55,476 bases of DNA from Westiellopsis prolifica IICB1. GTDB taxonomy: Bacteria > Cyanobacteriota > Cyanobacteriia > Cyanobacteriales > Nostocaceae. The first letter of the stretch is position 1; the number at the start of each line of letters is the position of its first letter. Of this stretch, positions 26,456-35,800 are shown piece by piece. The notes beneath the pieces are model-generated. The model had not been told where the DNA came from and did not search any database. It saw nothing but the letters and a program-made list of their open reading frames with translations. The stretch spans positions 1,206,788-1,262,263 of the forward strand of contig NZ_NAPS01000001.1 in assembly GCF_004323185.1 (NCBI RefSeq), read 5' to 3'. The translations under genes were made by a program, and so were the position numbers.

Positions 26456-26899
26456 TCACCCAGAAATTGGTGAAATATTGACTTGTAACCAATAATCGAC
26501 AAACGCTTGAATGGTTTTTTGCAGTTCTTGGACATCCATTGGCTTGACAAGATAGCCATTTGCACCCTTTTGATAACAAAATTCAATATCCTTGGGGTTG
26601 GATGAAGTTGTGAAGATAACTATGGGAATTTCTCTAAAAGTTTTATCTTGCTTAAGTTGTTCTAGGATGTCACGACCATCAATTCCTGGTAGATTCAGAT
26701 CTAGCAGAATCACCGAAGGTCGGGATAATCCATCGATTTTTTTCCCTTCTTGGTAAAGGTAGTCTAAAACTTCATCCCCACTACTACAACGATGGATGGG
26801 GTTTTGGACAGCCATTCGCCGCATCAAGCGTTGGAGAATTCGGAAATCCTCGTTGCTGTCCTCAACAACCAATAGTGGTTCGCTAAGTTTTGTTGCCAT
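26456..26899 (-). CDS. Rcp-like single-domain response regulator
   Basis: 147-aa stand-alone receiver. It has acidic residues in LLVVEDSNEDF, the phospho-acceptor in ILLDLNLPGIDG, Thr/Ser in IVIFTTSSNP and Lys in GYLVKPMD. The C-terminal extension QAFVDYWLQV is typical of cyanobacterial Rcp1-type regulators that serve phytochromes. It starts 60 bp after the phytochrome stop and ends 113 bp before the hybrid kinase, all on the same strand. It has no output domain, so it probably passes phosphate on or acts by protein contact. Confidence 0.9.
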   Translation of the reverse strand: MATKLSEPLLVVEDSNEDFRILQRLMRRMAVQNPIHRCSSGDEVLDYLYQEGKKIDGLSRPSVILLDLNLPGIDGRDILEQLKQDKTFREIPIVIFTTSSNPKDIEFCYQKGANGYLVKPMDVQELQKTIQAFVDYWLQVNISPISG

Positions 26900-26959
26900 T
26901 AGTTCATCTATCTGAGCAAATTATGTTTATTAAAAAGTTTTGTAATATATCTTAACTTA

Positions 26960-29239
26960 TCATAGTGTCAAATAAAATGTTGATCCTTCGCCTGGGGTAG
27001 ATTCAACCCAAATTTGACCACCGTGACGTTCAATTATTTTTTTGGCGATCGCCAGTCCAGCACCTGTTCCACCACCATATTTTTCTTGAGTATGCAGTCG
27101 TTTGAACAGTCTGAATATGGTTTGGTGGTGATGGACTGGAATTCCAATACCGTTATCCCGTACGTAAAAAGTGATTGGAAACTGGGAATCAACAGAAGAC
27201 ACACTCAACTCTGGAGGACTAGACACAGAGATTTGTCGATCAGCATCCCCCTGTCCTCCAATTCCTCCCTCCAAATAACCAATCTCCACCCATTTTTCTG
27301 CTTTATCATTATATTTGAAAGCATTAGTGATTAGGTTACTAAAGACTTCGTTCACAAGAACTGGGTCACACTGAATTGTTGGTAGAGGTCTGGGAATACG
27401 AATTTCGAGATTATGTTGTTGATGACTAGCATCAAAGACGTTGATCACTTGCTCAAGCAATTCGTTTAAATTTACTGCTTGTAAATGTAGTGCTGCTTGC
27501 CCTAATTGCGATAGTCGTAGTAAACCATTAATTAGGGTTTCCATGCGTACCGACAAGGAAATAACTGTCTGTAAGTAATCTGTAGCATCTTCATCTAGGA
27601 CGGATGCATAGTCTTCAAGGAGAATTATTGAGTAATTATATATACCCCGTAAGGGTTCCTTGAGATCATGAGAAGCTGCATAAGCAAAAGAAGCTAATTC
27701 GCGGTTACTGGTTTCTAACTCTTGATTGATTTTGGCTAATTCTTCTGCTTTTTTAAGAACAATTCCCACGATCGCATTTCGCAGACTCAAAGCACTATCA
27801 AGTTCGCATTTTTGCCAAGGTAGAGATGTTAATCTTACAAGTTCTTGCCATTTCTCAAAGGACTTTCGGGGACAAAGGGTGATAGTACCATCTGAGTTAA
27901 CTTGAATCGAATCGTTGGGATTACCTGCCCAGTTTACCGTGCGGATTACTTCGGGGCGAAACCAGAGTATATAATAATGTCGCAATTTAGAAATCCGCAA
28001 TAGCAACAAACCACTAGCGGTATCTTTAAATGTCTCAGCCTCTGGGTAAAGCTTGGGTAGAGAATCAGTATAAAATATATTATCTTTCACCTGAGCATCT
28101 GCCCAGGTAATTAGCGATCGCACATCTTCGGTATCTGGTGTTCTTCCCAGCAGATAAATTTTACCATCCAAACAAACCGCCGCCCCTGTTGCACCTACAA
28201 GACCTAGTAACCGGGGTTCAGGATGGATTAACGCATCTCTAAAATTATCTGCTTGAGAAATAGATTCGACAACACCAGACCGCAGAGATTCCAATCTAAT
28301 TTTATAGTCTACTTCTTCTTGAATGACTTTATTCGCCAACTCGGATGATACGATTTGTCCTAAAAATTCACAACCAGCCCGGATTTCATAAGGGACATAT
28401 CTAGGAGTTTGATGGTGACAGGAAATTAATCCCCACAGGTTTCCATTTTTAATTAGGGGAATGACCATCAAAGCTGCTACACCCATATTTTGATGATATT
28501 GCACACAACATGGATCAACACTCCGCAGCACAGACAGACTTAGATCGAGGAGAGTATCATCTGTTGTAGGAATTAATTCTACAGGTTGGGCGTTGATACA
28601 TGGTACAATCCGCAATGGATTGCGTGTATATAAATCTTTAGCTCCTCGTGGTATATCTGTAGCTGGATAGTGGAGTCCCAAATAGGGCGATAACTCTTGT
28701 GTTTTGACTTCAGCAATCACTACCCCCGCGCCTTGATGGTCAAATTGGTAAACCATCACCCGATCAAATTCTGTAATATTGCGGATTTGTTGGGCTGCAA
28801 TTTGTAAGAAATCTATCAAGTTATTTGTACGTTTGAGTTTGGCGATCGCTCCTTTGATTAAGGTGTGAATGTTCAAGAAATTGACTTGAACTTGCGATTG
28901 TTTTGGTTCTAGCTCTAAAATGATCGTGTTTTCTACTCGATGCACAAAACCATCAAAGTCTCGCTCACCTTCATTTGTGCGGACTGATAGCTTCAGGTAA
29001 TTAATAGTGTCAATTTCGTCTGTTGGAAGTTGAGCGATCGCTTCTAAACACAAAGCATCGAGTAAATAACTGAGAGGTTGACCAAGCAACTCTTGTGGTC
29101 GTTTACCCAAATAGTCTTGGGTATTACTGCTAACTTGTAATATTTCCAATTGTGTACTTAGTGCTAAAAGTACACCATGGGGCTGGATCGAGCCAGGGTT
29201 AAAAATGAGATCGTCGTGACTAGTTAATAACAACTCCAA
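26960..29239 (-). CDS. cyanobacterial phytochrome (PAS-GAF-PHY-histidine kinase)
   Basis: 759-aa red/far-red photoreceptor kinase. PAS (about residues 10-110, PGSIQPHGVLL) is followed by GAF (about 125-310) with PATDIPRGAKDLYTRNPLRI and a chromophore site reading SVDPCCVQYHQNMGV, PHY (about 320-500), HisKA (H-box AASHDLKEPLRG) and HATPase (NLITNAFKYN, DNGIGIP, GGTGAGLAI). Cys244 is at the usual phycocyanobilin-binding place. The next residue, normally His, is Cys245. No N-terminal Cys of the biliverdin-binding type is present. A 30-residue insertion of low complexity sits inside the ATPase domain. The start is TTG 29239; no ATG fits, and an in-frame stop lies five codons upstream. Confidence 0.92.
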   Translation of the reverse strand: MELLLTSHDDLIFNPGSIQPHGVLLALSTQLEILQVSSNTQDYLGKRPQELLGQPLSYLLDALCLEAIAQLPTDEIDTINYLKLSVRTNEGERDFDGFVHRVENTIILELEPKQSQVQVNFLNIHTLIKGAIAKLKRTNNLIDFLQIAAQQIRNITEFDRVMVYQFDHQGAGVVIAEVKTQELSPYLGLHYPATDIPRGAKDLYTRNPLRIVPCINAQPVELIPTTDDTLLDLSLSVLRSVDPCCVQYHQNMGVAALMVIPLIKNGNLWGLISCHHQTPRYVPYEIRAGCEFLGQIVSSELANKVIQEEVDYKIRLESLRSGVVESISQADNFRDALIHPEPRLLGLVGATGAAVCLDGKIYLLGRTPDTEDVRSLITWADAQVKDNIFYTDSLPKLYPEAETFKDTASGLLLLRISKLRHYYILWFRPEVIRTVNWAGNPNDSIQVNSDGTITLCPRKSFEKWQELVRLTSLPWQKCELDSALSLRNAIVGIVLKKAEELAKINQELETSNRELASFAYAASHDLKEPLRGIYNYSIILLEDYASVLDEDATDYLQTVISLSVRMETLINGLLRLSQLGQAALHLQAVNLNELLEQVINVFDASHQQHNLEIRIPRPLPTIQCDPVLVNEVFSNLITNAFKYNDKAEKWVEIGYLEGGIGGQGDADRQISVSSPPELSVSSVDSQFPITFYVRDNGIGIPVHHHQTIFRLFKRLHTQEKYGGGTGAGLAIAKKIIERHGGQIWVESTPGEGSTFYLTL

Positions 29240-29420
29240 ACAATGAGATTTTCAATAAGGTGCTAGTTAAACTGCATAATTAGGGCTAGTGTTTTTGCTT
29301 ACCCCAAAATTTGCTTATTATTTGTTATTGTAACATTTTTTAAAGATTTTGGATAGATGGTAATCTAAATAGAATACATAGGTAAGCGCTACCCTAAGCG
29401 CTGTAGACGCGGAGCAGTGT

Positions 29421-29533
29421 CAATACGGTTCGGTTAAGGATTTTTCGTCATAATTTTGGTATGTAGAGACGCGATATATCGCGTCTCTACAGGGTTTAAA
29501 TGTCAATTGATTTGTCTTATCCGAACCGTATTG
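29421..29533. mobile_element. MITE family A, copy 2
   Basis: 113 bp with ends CAATACGGTTCGGTTAAG and CTTATCCGAACCGTATTG, flanked by a perfect 10-bp duplication GGAGCAGTGT (29411-29420, 29534-29543). The centre is a hairpin GTAGAGACGCGATATA / TATCGCGTCTCTAC. This copy lacks the family B insertion and so shows the pre-insertion state of the copy at 20781. Confidence 0.92.
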
Positions 29534-29640
29534 GGAGCAGTGTAAGTCAGTGAATTTTGGTGAAAAGAAGAGATTTACACGATTGAAGTCAGATTTTTGA
29601 GTTAAAAATCTGTTTTATGGCTTGTGAAGCTAATCTATAA

Positions 29641-29808
29641 CTCTAAAACCTAATTTAGAACTCCGAAACCTAATTTAGAACTCCAAAATCTAATTTAGAA
29701 CTCCGAAACTTGATTTAGGAGTCCTAAACCTAATTTAGAACTCCGAAACTTGATTTAGGAGTTTAAAACCTAATTTAGAACTCCGAAACTTGATTTAGGA
29801 GTTCTAAA
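29641..29808. repeat. 20-bp tandem repeat with 40-bp higher-order unit
   Basis: About eight 20-bp units. The first three are CTCCGAAACCTAATTTAGAA-like; later ones alternate with CTTGATTTAGGAGT units to make a 40-bp composite that is partly palindromic. A short GTCGGTTTTGAACCGAC hairpin follows at about 29829-29845. No gene is seen between 29240 and 29910. Confidence 0.85.
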
Positions 29809-29910
29809 TGGGTTAAAACCTCAACCAGTCGGTTTTGAACCGACTTTAGCTTTCAGCCCAAATTTTAATTTAGGGCTATGTACAAAATATAAGATGGGTG
29901 CGGCTCTTTT

Positions 29911-30861
29911 TTAGCCTAAAGTCCCTAAATACCTTTTCAAATCAAAAAACTTGATCAACTGTTCCAAAGTCGCATCCTCAGAGGTAGGAGTGTTTGCTTC
30001 AATTTTTTCGATAGTTTCTGGATTCAAAAATTTAAATACTTCCTGAATCACAACTGGAATACTATCAACTGGCAAACCTTCTATTTCATAAGTATAGCGA
30101 GCGAGTCTATCTTTAGCAAAATTGACTTGAAATCTAGCTCGTTTCAGTAAACGCTGTCTAATATGATCATGAAGTTCTTGATTAACTAAATTAAAGTCGG
30201 TTTGCAAAATAATTGGAATCAAATCAATATTTTCTTCCAAAAATAGAAGACTTCCTTCTGCGTTGAAAGCTTCAATTCCTTCGATTCCCAGTGTCCCAAT
30301 ATCAGCAAGAGCAGTAATTCGACTGACAATGGATAAATTTTTCTCAGAATTGTAAAGGTCAGCTTGATAAATTGAACCCCTGATAGGATCGTATAAGCAA
30401 ATTGTTGCTTCAATTGCTTCTTTAATAATTCCTAAATCAGAATTTGTAAAAATTCCCAGACTGTTAGGATCAGATTTGGATAAATCTTCATTCAAATTAT
30501 GAATGTAATTCATCAGTTTGTGAATTGTTGCTGCTTCACTCACACCAATTTCTCTTTTGCGAGCAGTATGAGGTTCGCTCTGGGGAACAAACTCTTGTAC
30601 TAAATCGTGAGACAAAGTACAAATTTCTAATAAAAGTTCCATCCGGTTGATATATTCTAGATTGTTTTGCCAATAAGGTTTAATTACTTGAAAAATTTGA
30701 TTTGCTCGGCGTTCTACTCCTTGAACATGCTGACAATTATGATAATAAAGCTGTTTTTGTTCAGCTTCTTGTTTCATTTCTTGGAGTGCAAAATCTCTGA
30801 CTCTCGCAACTGTTTTGGAAAATTTTTGGAAAGAATGATTGTGATGATTCGTCTGTTTCAT
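29911..30861 (-). CDS. HD-domain metal-dependent phosphohydrolase
   Basis: 316 aa. The N-terminal half is an HD-superfamily hydrolase: LYYHNCQHVQGVE (H41, H45), CTLSHDLVQ (the HD pair H85-D86) and a late ALADIGTLG (D187) complete the H...HD...D metal set. The YHN-x-x-H spelling resembles the start of class I cyclic nucleotide phosphodiesterases, but the second PDE signature is not seen, so the substrate is open. The C-terminal half is helical and unassigned. I use ATG 30861; an in-frame TTG lies two codons upstream. The gene follows the MscS-cNMP channel gene by 14 bp and should be in its operon. Confidence 0.78.
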   Translation of the reverse strand: MKQTNHHNHSFQKFSKTVARVRDFALQEMKQEAEQKQLYYHNCQHVQGVERRANQIFQVIKPYWQNNLEYINRMELLLEICTLSHDLVQEFVPQSEPHTARKREIGVSEAATIHKLMNYIHNLNEDLSKSDPNSLGIFTNSDLGIIKEAIEATICLYDPIRGSIYQADLYNSEKNLSIVSRITALADIGTLGIEGIEAFNAEGSLLFLEENIDLIPIILQTDFNLVNQELHDHIRQRLLKRARFQVNFAKDRLARYTYEIEGLPVDSIPVVIQEVFKFLNPETIEKIEANTPTSEDATLEQLIKFFDLKRYLGTLG

Positions 30862-30875
30862 GGTCAAGATTGATT

Positions 30876-32360
30876 TTAAATGCCAAAAATAGCTTGAATG
30901 CGTTTACGGATTTGGGTAAATGGAGTTTCGTTCGGAGCATTAGCAGCAATTTTGATTCCCAAACGTTCTAATGTTTCTTGACGTTTAGATAATTCAACAG
31001 AGATTTTATCTGCTAAATCTGGTTGTTTTTCCAAAAGACTTTGTAAATTCTCCCTATCTACCACAAACAAAACAGTTGGTTCTAAAGTACGTAGGGTAGC
31101 AGTGCGGGGTGTCCCCATCAGCAAAGACATTTCTCCAATAAATTCCCCAGGATGTCGAGTAGCAACTTGTTTATTAATAGATTCAACAAAAACTTCCACT
31201 GCACCAGACAAAATAATATAGAAACAATCTCCTGGCTCATTTTCTCGACAGATAATTTCATCAGCTTCTAAGACTCGTTTATAACCACGTAAAATTATAT
31301 GACGTAATTCTGTATCACTACACTTTTCAAAATAACTGACTTGCCGTAATAAATTTCTTAGTAGTGGAATATTAGTAGTTTTTTGAGAAGCTAGCTGAGA
31401 TTTTTCGTGATTTAAGACTGTGCTGACAGAAGAATCATTAGCTAATTCTTCACCTGTGAATTTTTGTGACCAAGAACCCATTTGTTTGAAGTTATCAATA
31501 TAAATCCTTCTTTGAGCAATGGGACGATCAACTCCGCGATCGCGCAATTCTTCTTCAATAAAAAAGTATAATGAACTTGTAATTTCATCCTTCTTTTGAT
31601 GGTCATTTATCCAGACTAACAATTCAAAATCCATTCCTTCTCGAAAGCCTTTAAAGTGAACTTCAGGACAAGGTGATGGTAGTACATCAAGTTCCCGACG
31701 AGCAGCAGCCAAAAGTGACTCAGCAACTACGAGGGGATCGCTTTCATCAGGAACATCAATAGGAACATGAATTCTAACTTTTGGATCTTTATAAGTCCAA
31801 TTAATTACCTTGTTTTCCAAGAAAGTCTTATTAGGAACAATCACAAACACACCATCAATAGTTTTAATGATTGTCGAACGGATTGAAATATTTTCCACAA
31901 CTCCCGAAAGATCATCAATTTGAATAAAGTCTCCCACTTTAATTGATTGCTCAAACAAAAGAGTGATACCGCTAATAAAGTTACTAGCAAGATCCTGAAG
32001 TCCAATACCAAAACCAATACCAATGGCTCCTGCAAAAATAGTTAAAGAACTGAGGCTGATACCAACAGTTTGCAGAACAACTAAAAATGCCAAAATTGTG
32101 AGAGTATAGCTCAAAAGAGCAGATAGAGCTTCGAGACTACCGCGCTCTTGGACAAAGCGAGCTAAAAATAAACGTTTGATTAGCTCTTTAATTAAACGAG
32201 CAATCAAAAAAGCGATGATAAGTGAAAAAATCAGTTCGAGAATAAACTTTAAAGAAACCTCTTTGTTTCCTAAAATAAATAGCTTGGTTGTCCACAAGCT
32301 AGATAACTCAATCCATAGTTTTTGTATTTGTGAAGTCAGCCAATTTATTGTTCCTATCAT
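30876..32360 (-). CDS. MscS-type channel with C-terminal cyclic-nucleotide-binding domain
   Basis: 494 aa. Membrane helices at about residues 36-56, 78-98 and the pore helix 103-135 (SLTIFAGAIGIGFGIGLQDL) are followed by the MscS beta domain (VGDFIQIDDLSGVVENISIR) and the alpha/beta vestibule to about 295. A cyclic-nucleotide-binding domain fills about 343-465; its phosphate cassette is G409-E410-MSLLMGTP-R419-T420-A421, with both ligand-contacting residues (Glu and Arg) kept. It should therefore be a mechanosensitive-type channel gated or tuned by cAMP or cGMP. It is divergent from an adenylate cyclase gene 459 bp away and followed by an HD hydrolase gene. Confidence 0.92.
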   Translation of the reverse strand: MIGTINWLTSQIQKLWIELSSLWTTKLFILGNKEVSLKFILELIFSLIIAFLIARLIKELIKRLFLARFVQERGSLEALSALLSYTLTILAFLVVLQTVGISLSSLTIFAGAIGIGFGIGLQDLASNFISGITLLFEQSIKVGDFIQIDDLSGVVENISIRSTIIKTIDGVFVIVPNKTFLENKVINWTYKDPKVRIHVPIDVPDESDPLVVAESLLAAARRELDVLPSPCPEVHFKGFREGMDFELLVWINDHQKKDEITSSLYFFIEEELRDRGVDRPIAQRRIYIDNFKQMGSWSQKFTGEELANDSSVSTVLNHEKSQLASQKTTNIPLLRNLLRQVSYFEKCSDTELRHIILRGYKRVLEADEIICRENEPGDCFYIILSGAVEVFVESINKQVATRHPGEFIGEMSLLMGTPRTATLRTLEPTVLFVVDRENLQSLLEKQPDLADKISVELSKRQETLERLGIKIAANAPNETPFTQIRKRIQAIFGI

Positions 32361-32556
32361 GAGTGATTAAATATTTCCACTAGCCATCAAACACCTAAGT
32401 AATCAATTTAGTTTTTTGACTTAATTTTTAATAATTTTAATAAAAAATACTTTTTCAAACGATTTTCATTACTGATTTTATCTTTACTAAGTTTAAAAAT
32501 ATGATAACATCAACATAATTTTGACATACAGTTTATAGTAAAATATCAAGCAATAT

Positions 32557-32700
32557 AGGACTCATATTTGATTTCTGAAATACACGTAGGGTGCGTTACG
32601 CCAAAGGCTAACGCACCAGTTAAGAATTTAGGTGCGTTAGGCTACGCCATAACACACCCTACAGATACTTAGATTTTTTCATAAATCAAATCGGACTCCT
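32557..32700. mobile_element. MITE with AGGACTC/GAGTCCT-like ends
   Basis: The left end AGGACTCATATTTGATTT matches the complement of the right end AAATCAAATCGGACTCCT, imperfectly. ATAT flanks both sides as a possible 4-bp duplication. The interior carries GTAGGGTGCGTTACG...AACACACCCTAC, a well-known cyanobacterial repeat. The remaining divergent region (32361-32556 and 32701-32819) is AT-rich and must hold the promoters of the channel operon and the cyclase, but no convincing consensus is seen. Confidence 0.65.
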
Positions 32701-32819
32701 ATATAAGATTGATATTTATTTTTGAACCGAACTCAGTACACTTCCTGTTAAGAGTTCCCTGAAGAAAGATAACACCAGTTACGAAACGAAAATATACCTC
32801 AAACCCTTATCAATGACAA

Positions 32820-35800
32820 ATGAGAGCCGAATCTTCTAATTTTTCTTCGAGTTTAAATCTAGAACAACTTGTATTAGAAATTTCCGATCTCAATCAGGAG
32901 TTAGAACAAGTCAAGCAAGAGAAAGCAGAACTAGAAGCTCTAGTACAGACAATTACAGAACACTCTGATGTCGTAGCGAAAGAACTACAACAGAAAGCAG
33001 AACAAGCAAAGCGTGAAAGCGAAGATCGATTTCAAGTCATTGCGGAAGCAACTCCCGCGACAGTTATCATTTCGCAGCTAGCTAGTGGGAAAATTTTGTA
33101 TGCAAATACCGCAGCTAGCTCAATGTTAGATTTACCGAAGGAAGAATTGCTGAATCGTCAAACATTAGACTTTTACTATCAAGCTGGCGATCGCGAAAAA
33201 TTACTAAATATTTTCCGCAAACATGGTAGTCTGAGAAACTACGAAGTCCAGTGGAAAAAAGCTAATGGTACAAGCTTTTGGGCAGCCATATCTCTGCAAT
33301 CGTTTGTTTTTAATGGCTCAGAAGCTTTGCTGGGTACAGTTCTAGATATAACTAAACGCAAACAAGCAGAAGTCGATCGCATTCGTTTCACCCAACAACT
33401 AAAGGAAAAAAATGCCCAATTACAGCGTCTCAACAAACTCAAAGATGAATTTTTGATCAACACCTCCAATCAATTGTCTACTCCCCTGGAAGGGTTGGTG
33501 AATACCGCTAAGTCAATGTTAGAGGGAGGGATGGGTGAGGTATCTCCATCACAACGAAAAAGTCTGCAAAATCTTACCCAGAGTGGGTATCAACTTCTCA
33601 ACCGTATCAACAATATTCGTGAATTTTCCAAACTCAGACACGGTGATATTAAGTTACAACTGCAATCAGTGGATTTACACCAAATTGCTGAGACAGTGTT
33701 GGAATCGATGCGACCTCTGATTGATCAGAAAAATTTGGAATTGCTGAATAGTATTCCCGTCAAAAGCACAAGCGCTTATGCTGATCCGGTTCGCCTGCAA
33801 CAAATTTTACAAATTCTTGTTGATAATGCCATTGAATTTACCCCAACAGGTCAAATAGAAATCTCTATATCTGCACTTGAAGTTGAAGATCCTCAGAATA
33901 CATCACACATTGCTATAAGTGTTTATGATACAGGTAAAGGAATTGCTGAAGATGAATTAACAGAAATTTCTGAATTATTTCAGCAAGCAGAGCATTTAGC
34001 AACTCGCCAAGCCGGAAGTAAGGGTTTGGGATTGAGTATTATCAAAGCTTTGGTGGAGTTGCATGGAGGCAAAATTACTATAGAATCTACGGTAGGGGTA
34101 GGTACTCGTTTAACCTTTACTTTGCCTAAGAACATATCGCTTATTCCCAGTGGAGCGATCGCCCCATCTAATCATATTCCAGGCTCAACTCCCAGCCTCC
34201 CAACTAGAAACGCCGTATCTTTTCAAACTGCCAAAAAAACACGTCCTGTGAAAACCGCTGTTGCAACCGTCAACAAAACACAGCAACAGAATCAGCGTAC
34301 CCGAAATAAGTTTATACGAGGACTGAGTAAAATTCCACTGCGAGTGATTCTGATTGTTCCTTTTGTGGTGCAAGTGGTGGGAGCAGTTGGTTTAGTGGGT
34401 TATATTTCATTTAAAAATGGACAAGAGGCTGTTGACGATCTAGCTACTCAGTTGATGAGTGAAATTACTGCTCGCATTGAACAGAATTTACGAACTTATT
34501 TGGAAACTCCACATCAAATTAATCAAAGCAATGAGAATGCGATTAAATTAGGGTTAATAAATACACAAAATTTGCAACCTTGGGAGAAATATCTTTGGCA
34601 GCAAGTACAGTCATATCCCTACATTAATTTTATTAAATTTACAAATAAAAATGGACAAGAGCGAACAGGGGAAAAGCTGGAAAATGGTACTTTATTAATT
34701 AATGCCATAGACAAATTTACGAACTTTGATTTTTATTCTTACAATACGAATACGACAGGCGATCGCACAACAGTAGCAGCCATATTCAAAGGTTTTGATA
34801 CTAGAAAAGGAGCCTGGTACATAGATGCTGGTAAGGCAGGTAAACCAACTTGGAGTTCAGTTTATATCTCACTTTTAGAACCAGTATTACTAATTAGCGC
34901 TTCCCAACCTGTGTATGATTCAACAGGAAAACAATTACAAGGAGTATTGAATACTTCCCTACGACTTAATAGTATTGGTCGATTCTTAAATAGTCTCAAA
35001 ATCGGGAAATCTGGACAAGCCTTTATTGTCGAACATGATGGAACACTACTAGCAACTTCTACCAAAGAAAAACCATTTCGTACTCAAGGAAATGTCAGAA
35101 AACGATTTAAAGCCGTAGATAGTAACGACTCAGTCACTAAAACTACAGCTAGATATTTAGCTACCCATTTTCGAGACTTTAATCAAATTAAAAATTCACA
35201 AAAACTCAATATTGAAATAGAGAACAAACAGCAATATATAAAAGTAATGCCTTTTCAAGATAATAAAGGATTACATTGGCTGATTGTGGTTGTTGTTCCT
35301 GAAACCGACTTCATGGCACAAATTAATACCAACAACCAGACTACAATTGTGTTATGTATTGCAACTTTAATAGTGGCAATTATTATTGGTATTTTCACAT
35401 CTCGCTGGGTGACAGAGCCACTTGTCCGGCTTAATTTTGCAGCCAAAGATATTGCTAAAGGAGAATGGGATAAAACCGTTGATATTGAACGTGCTGATGA
35501 AGTTGGAGAACTTGCCAAGACGTTTAATTATATGGCTGGACAACTGAAAAAATCCTTTGAAACCCTAGAAAATCAAAATAATGCCATTGTCCGTTTCTTT
35601 CCCCATGAATATCTCAAATTTTTGCAAAAGAAAAGCGTGGTGAATGTCCAGTTAGGGGATCACGTGAGCAAAGAAATGGCGGTGATGTTCTCCGATATTC
35701 GCTCCTTTACAACTATTTCGGAGAGTATGACACCCCAAGAGAATTTTGATTTTGTTAACGCCTATCTCAGGCGGGTTTCTCCAGAAATTCGCAATCATAA

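Noticed and set aside
30219-30413. Minus-strand 64-aa ORF inside the HD gene
   Set aside because: Shadow frame within a well-supported gene; no independent start signal.
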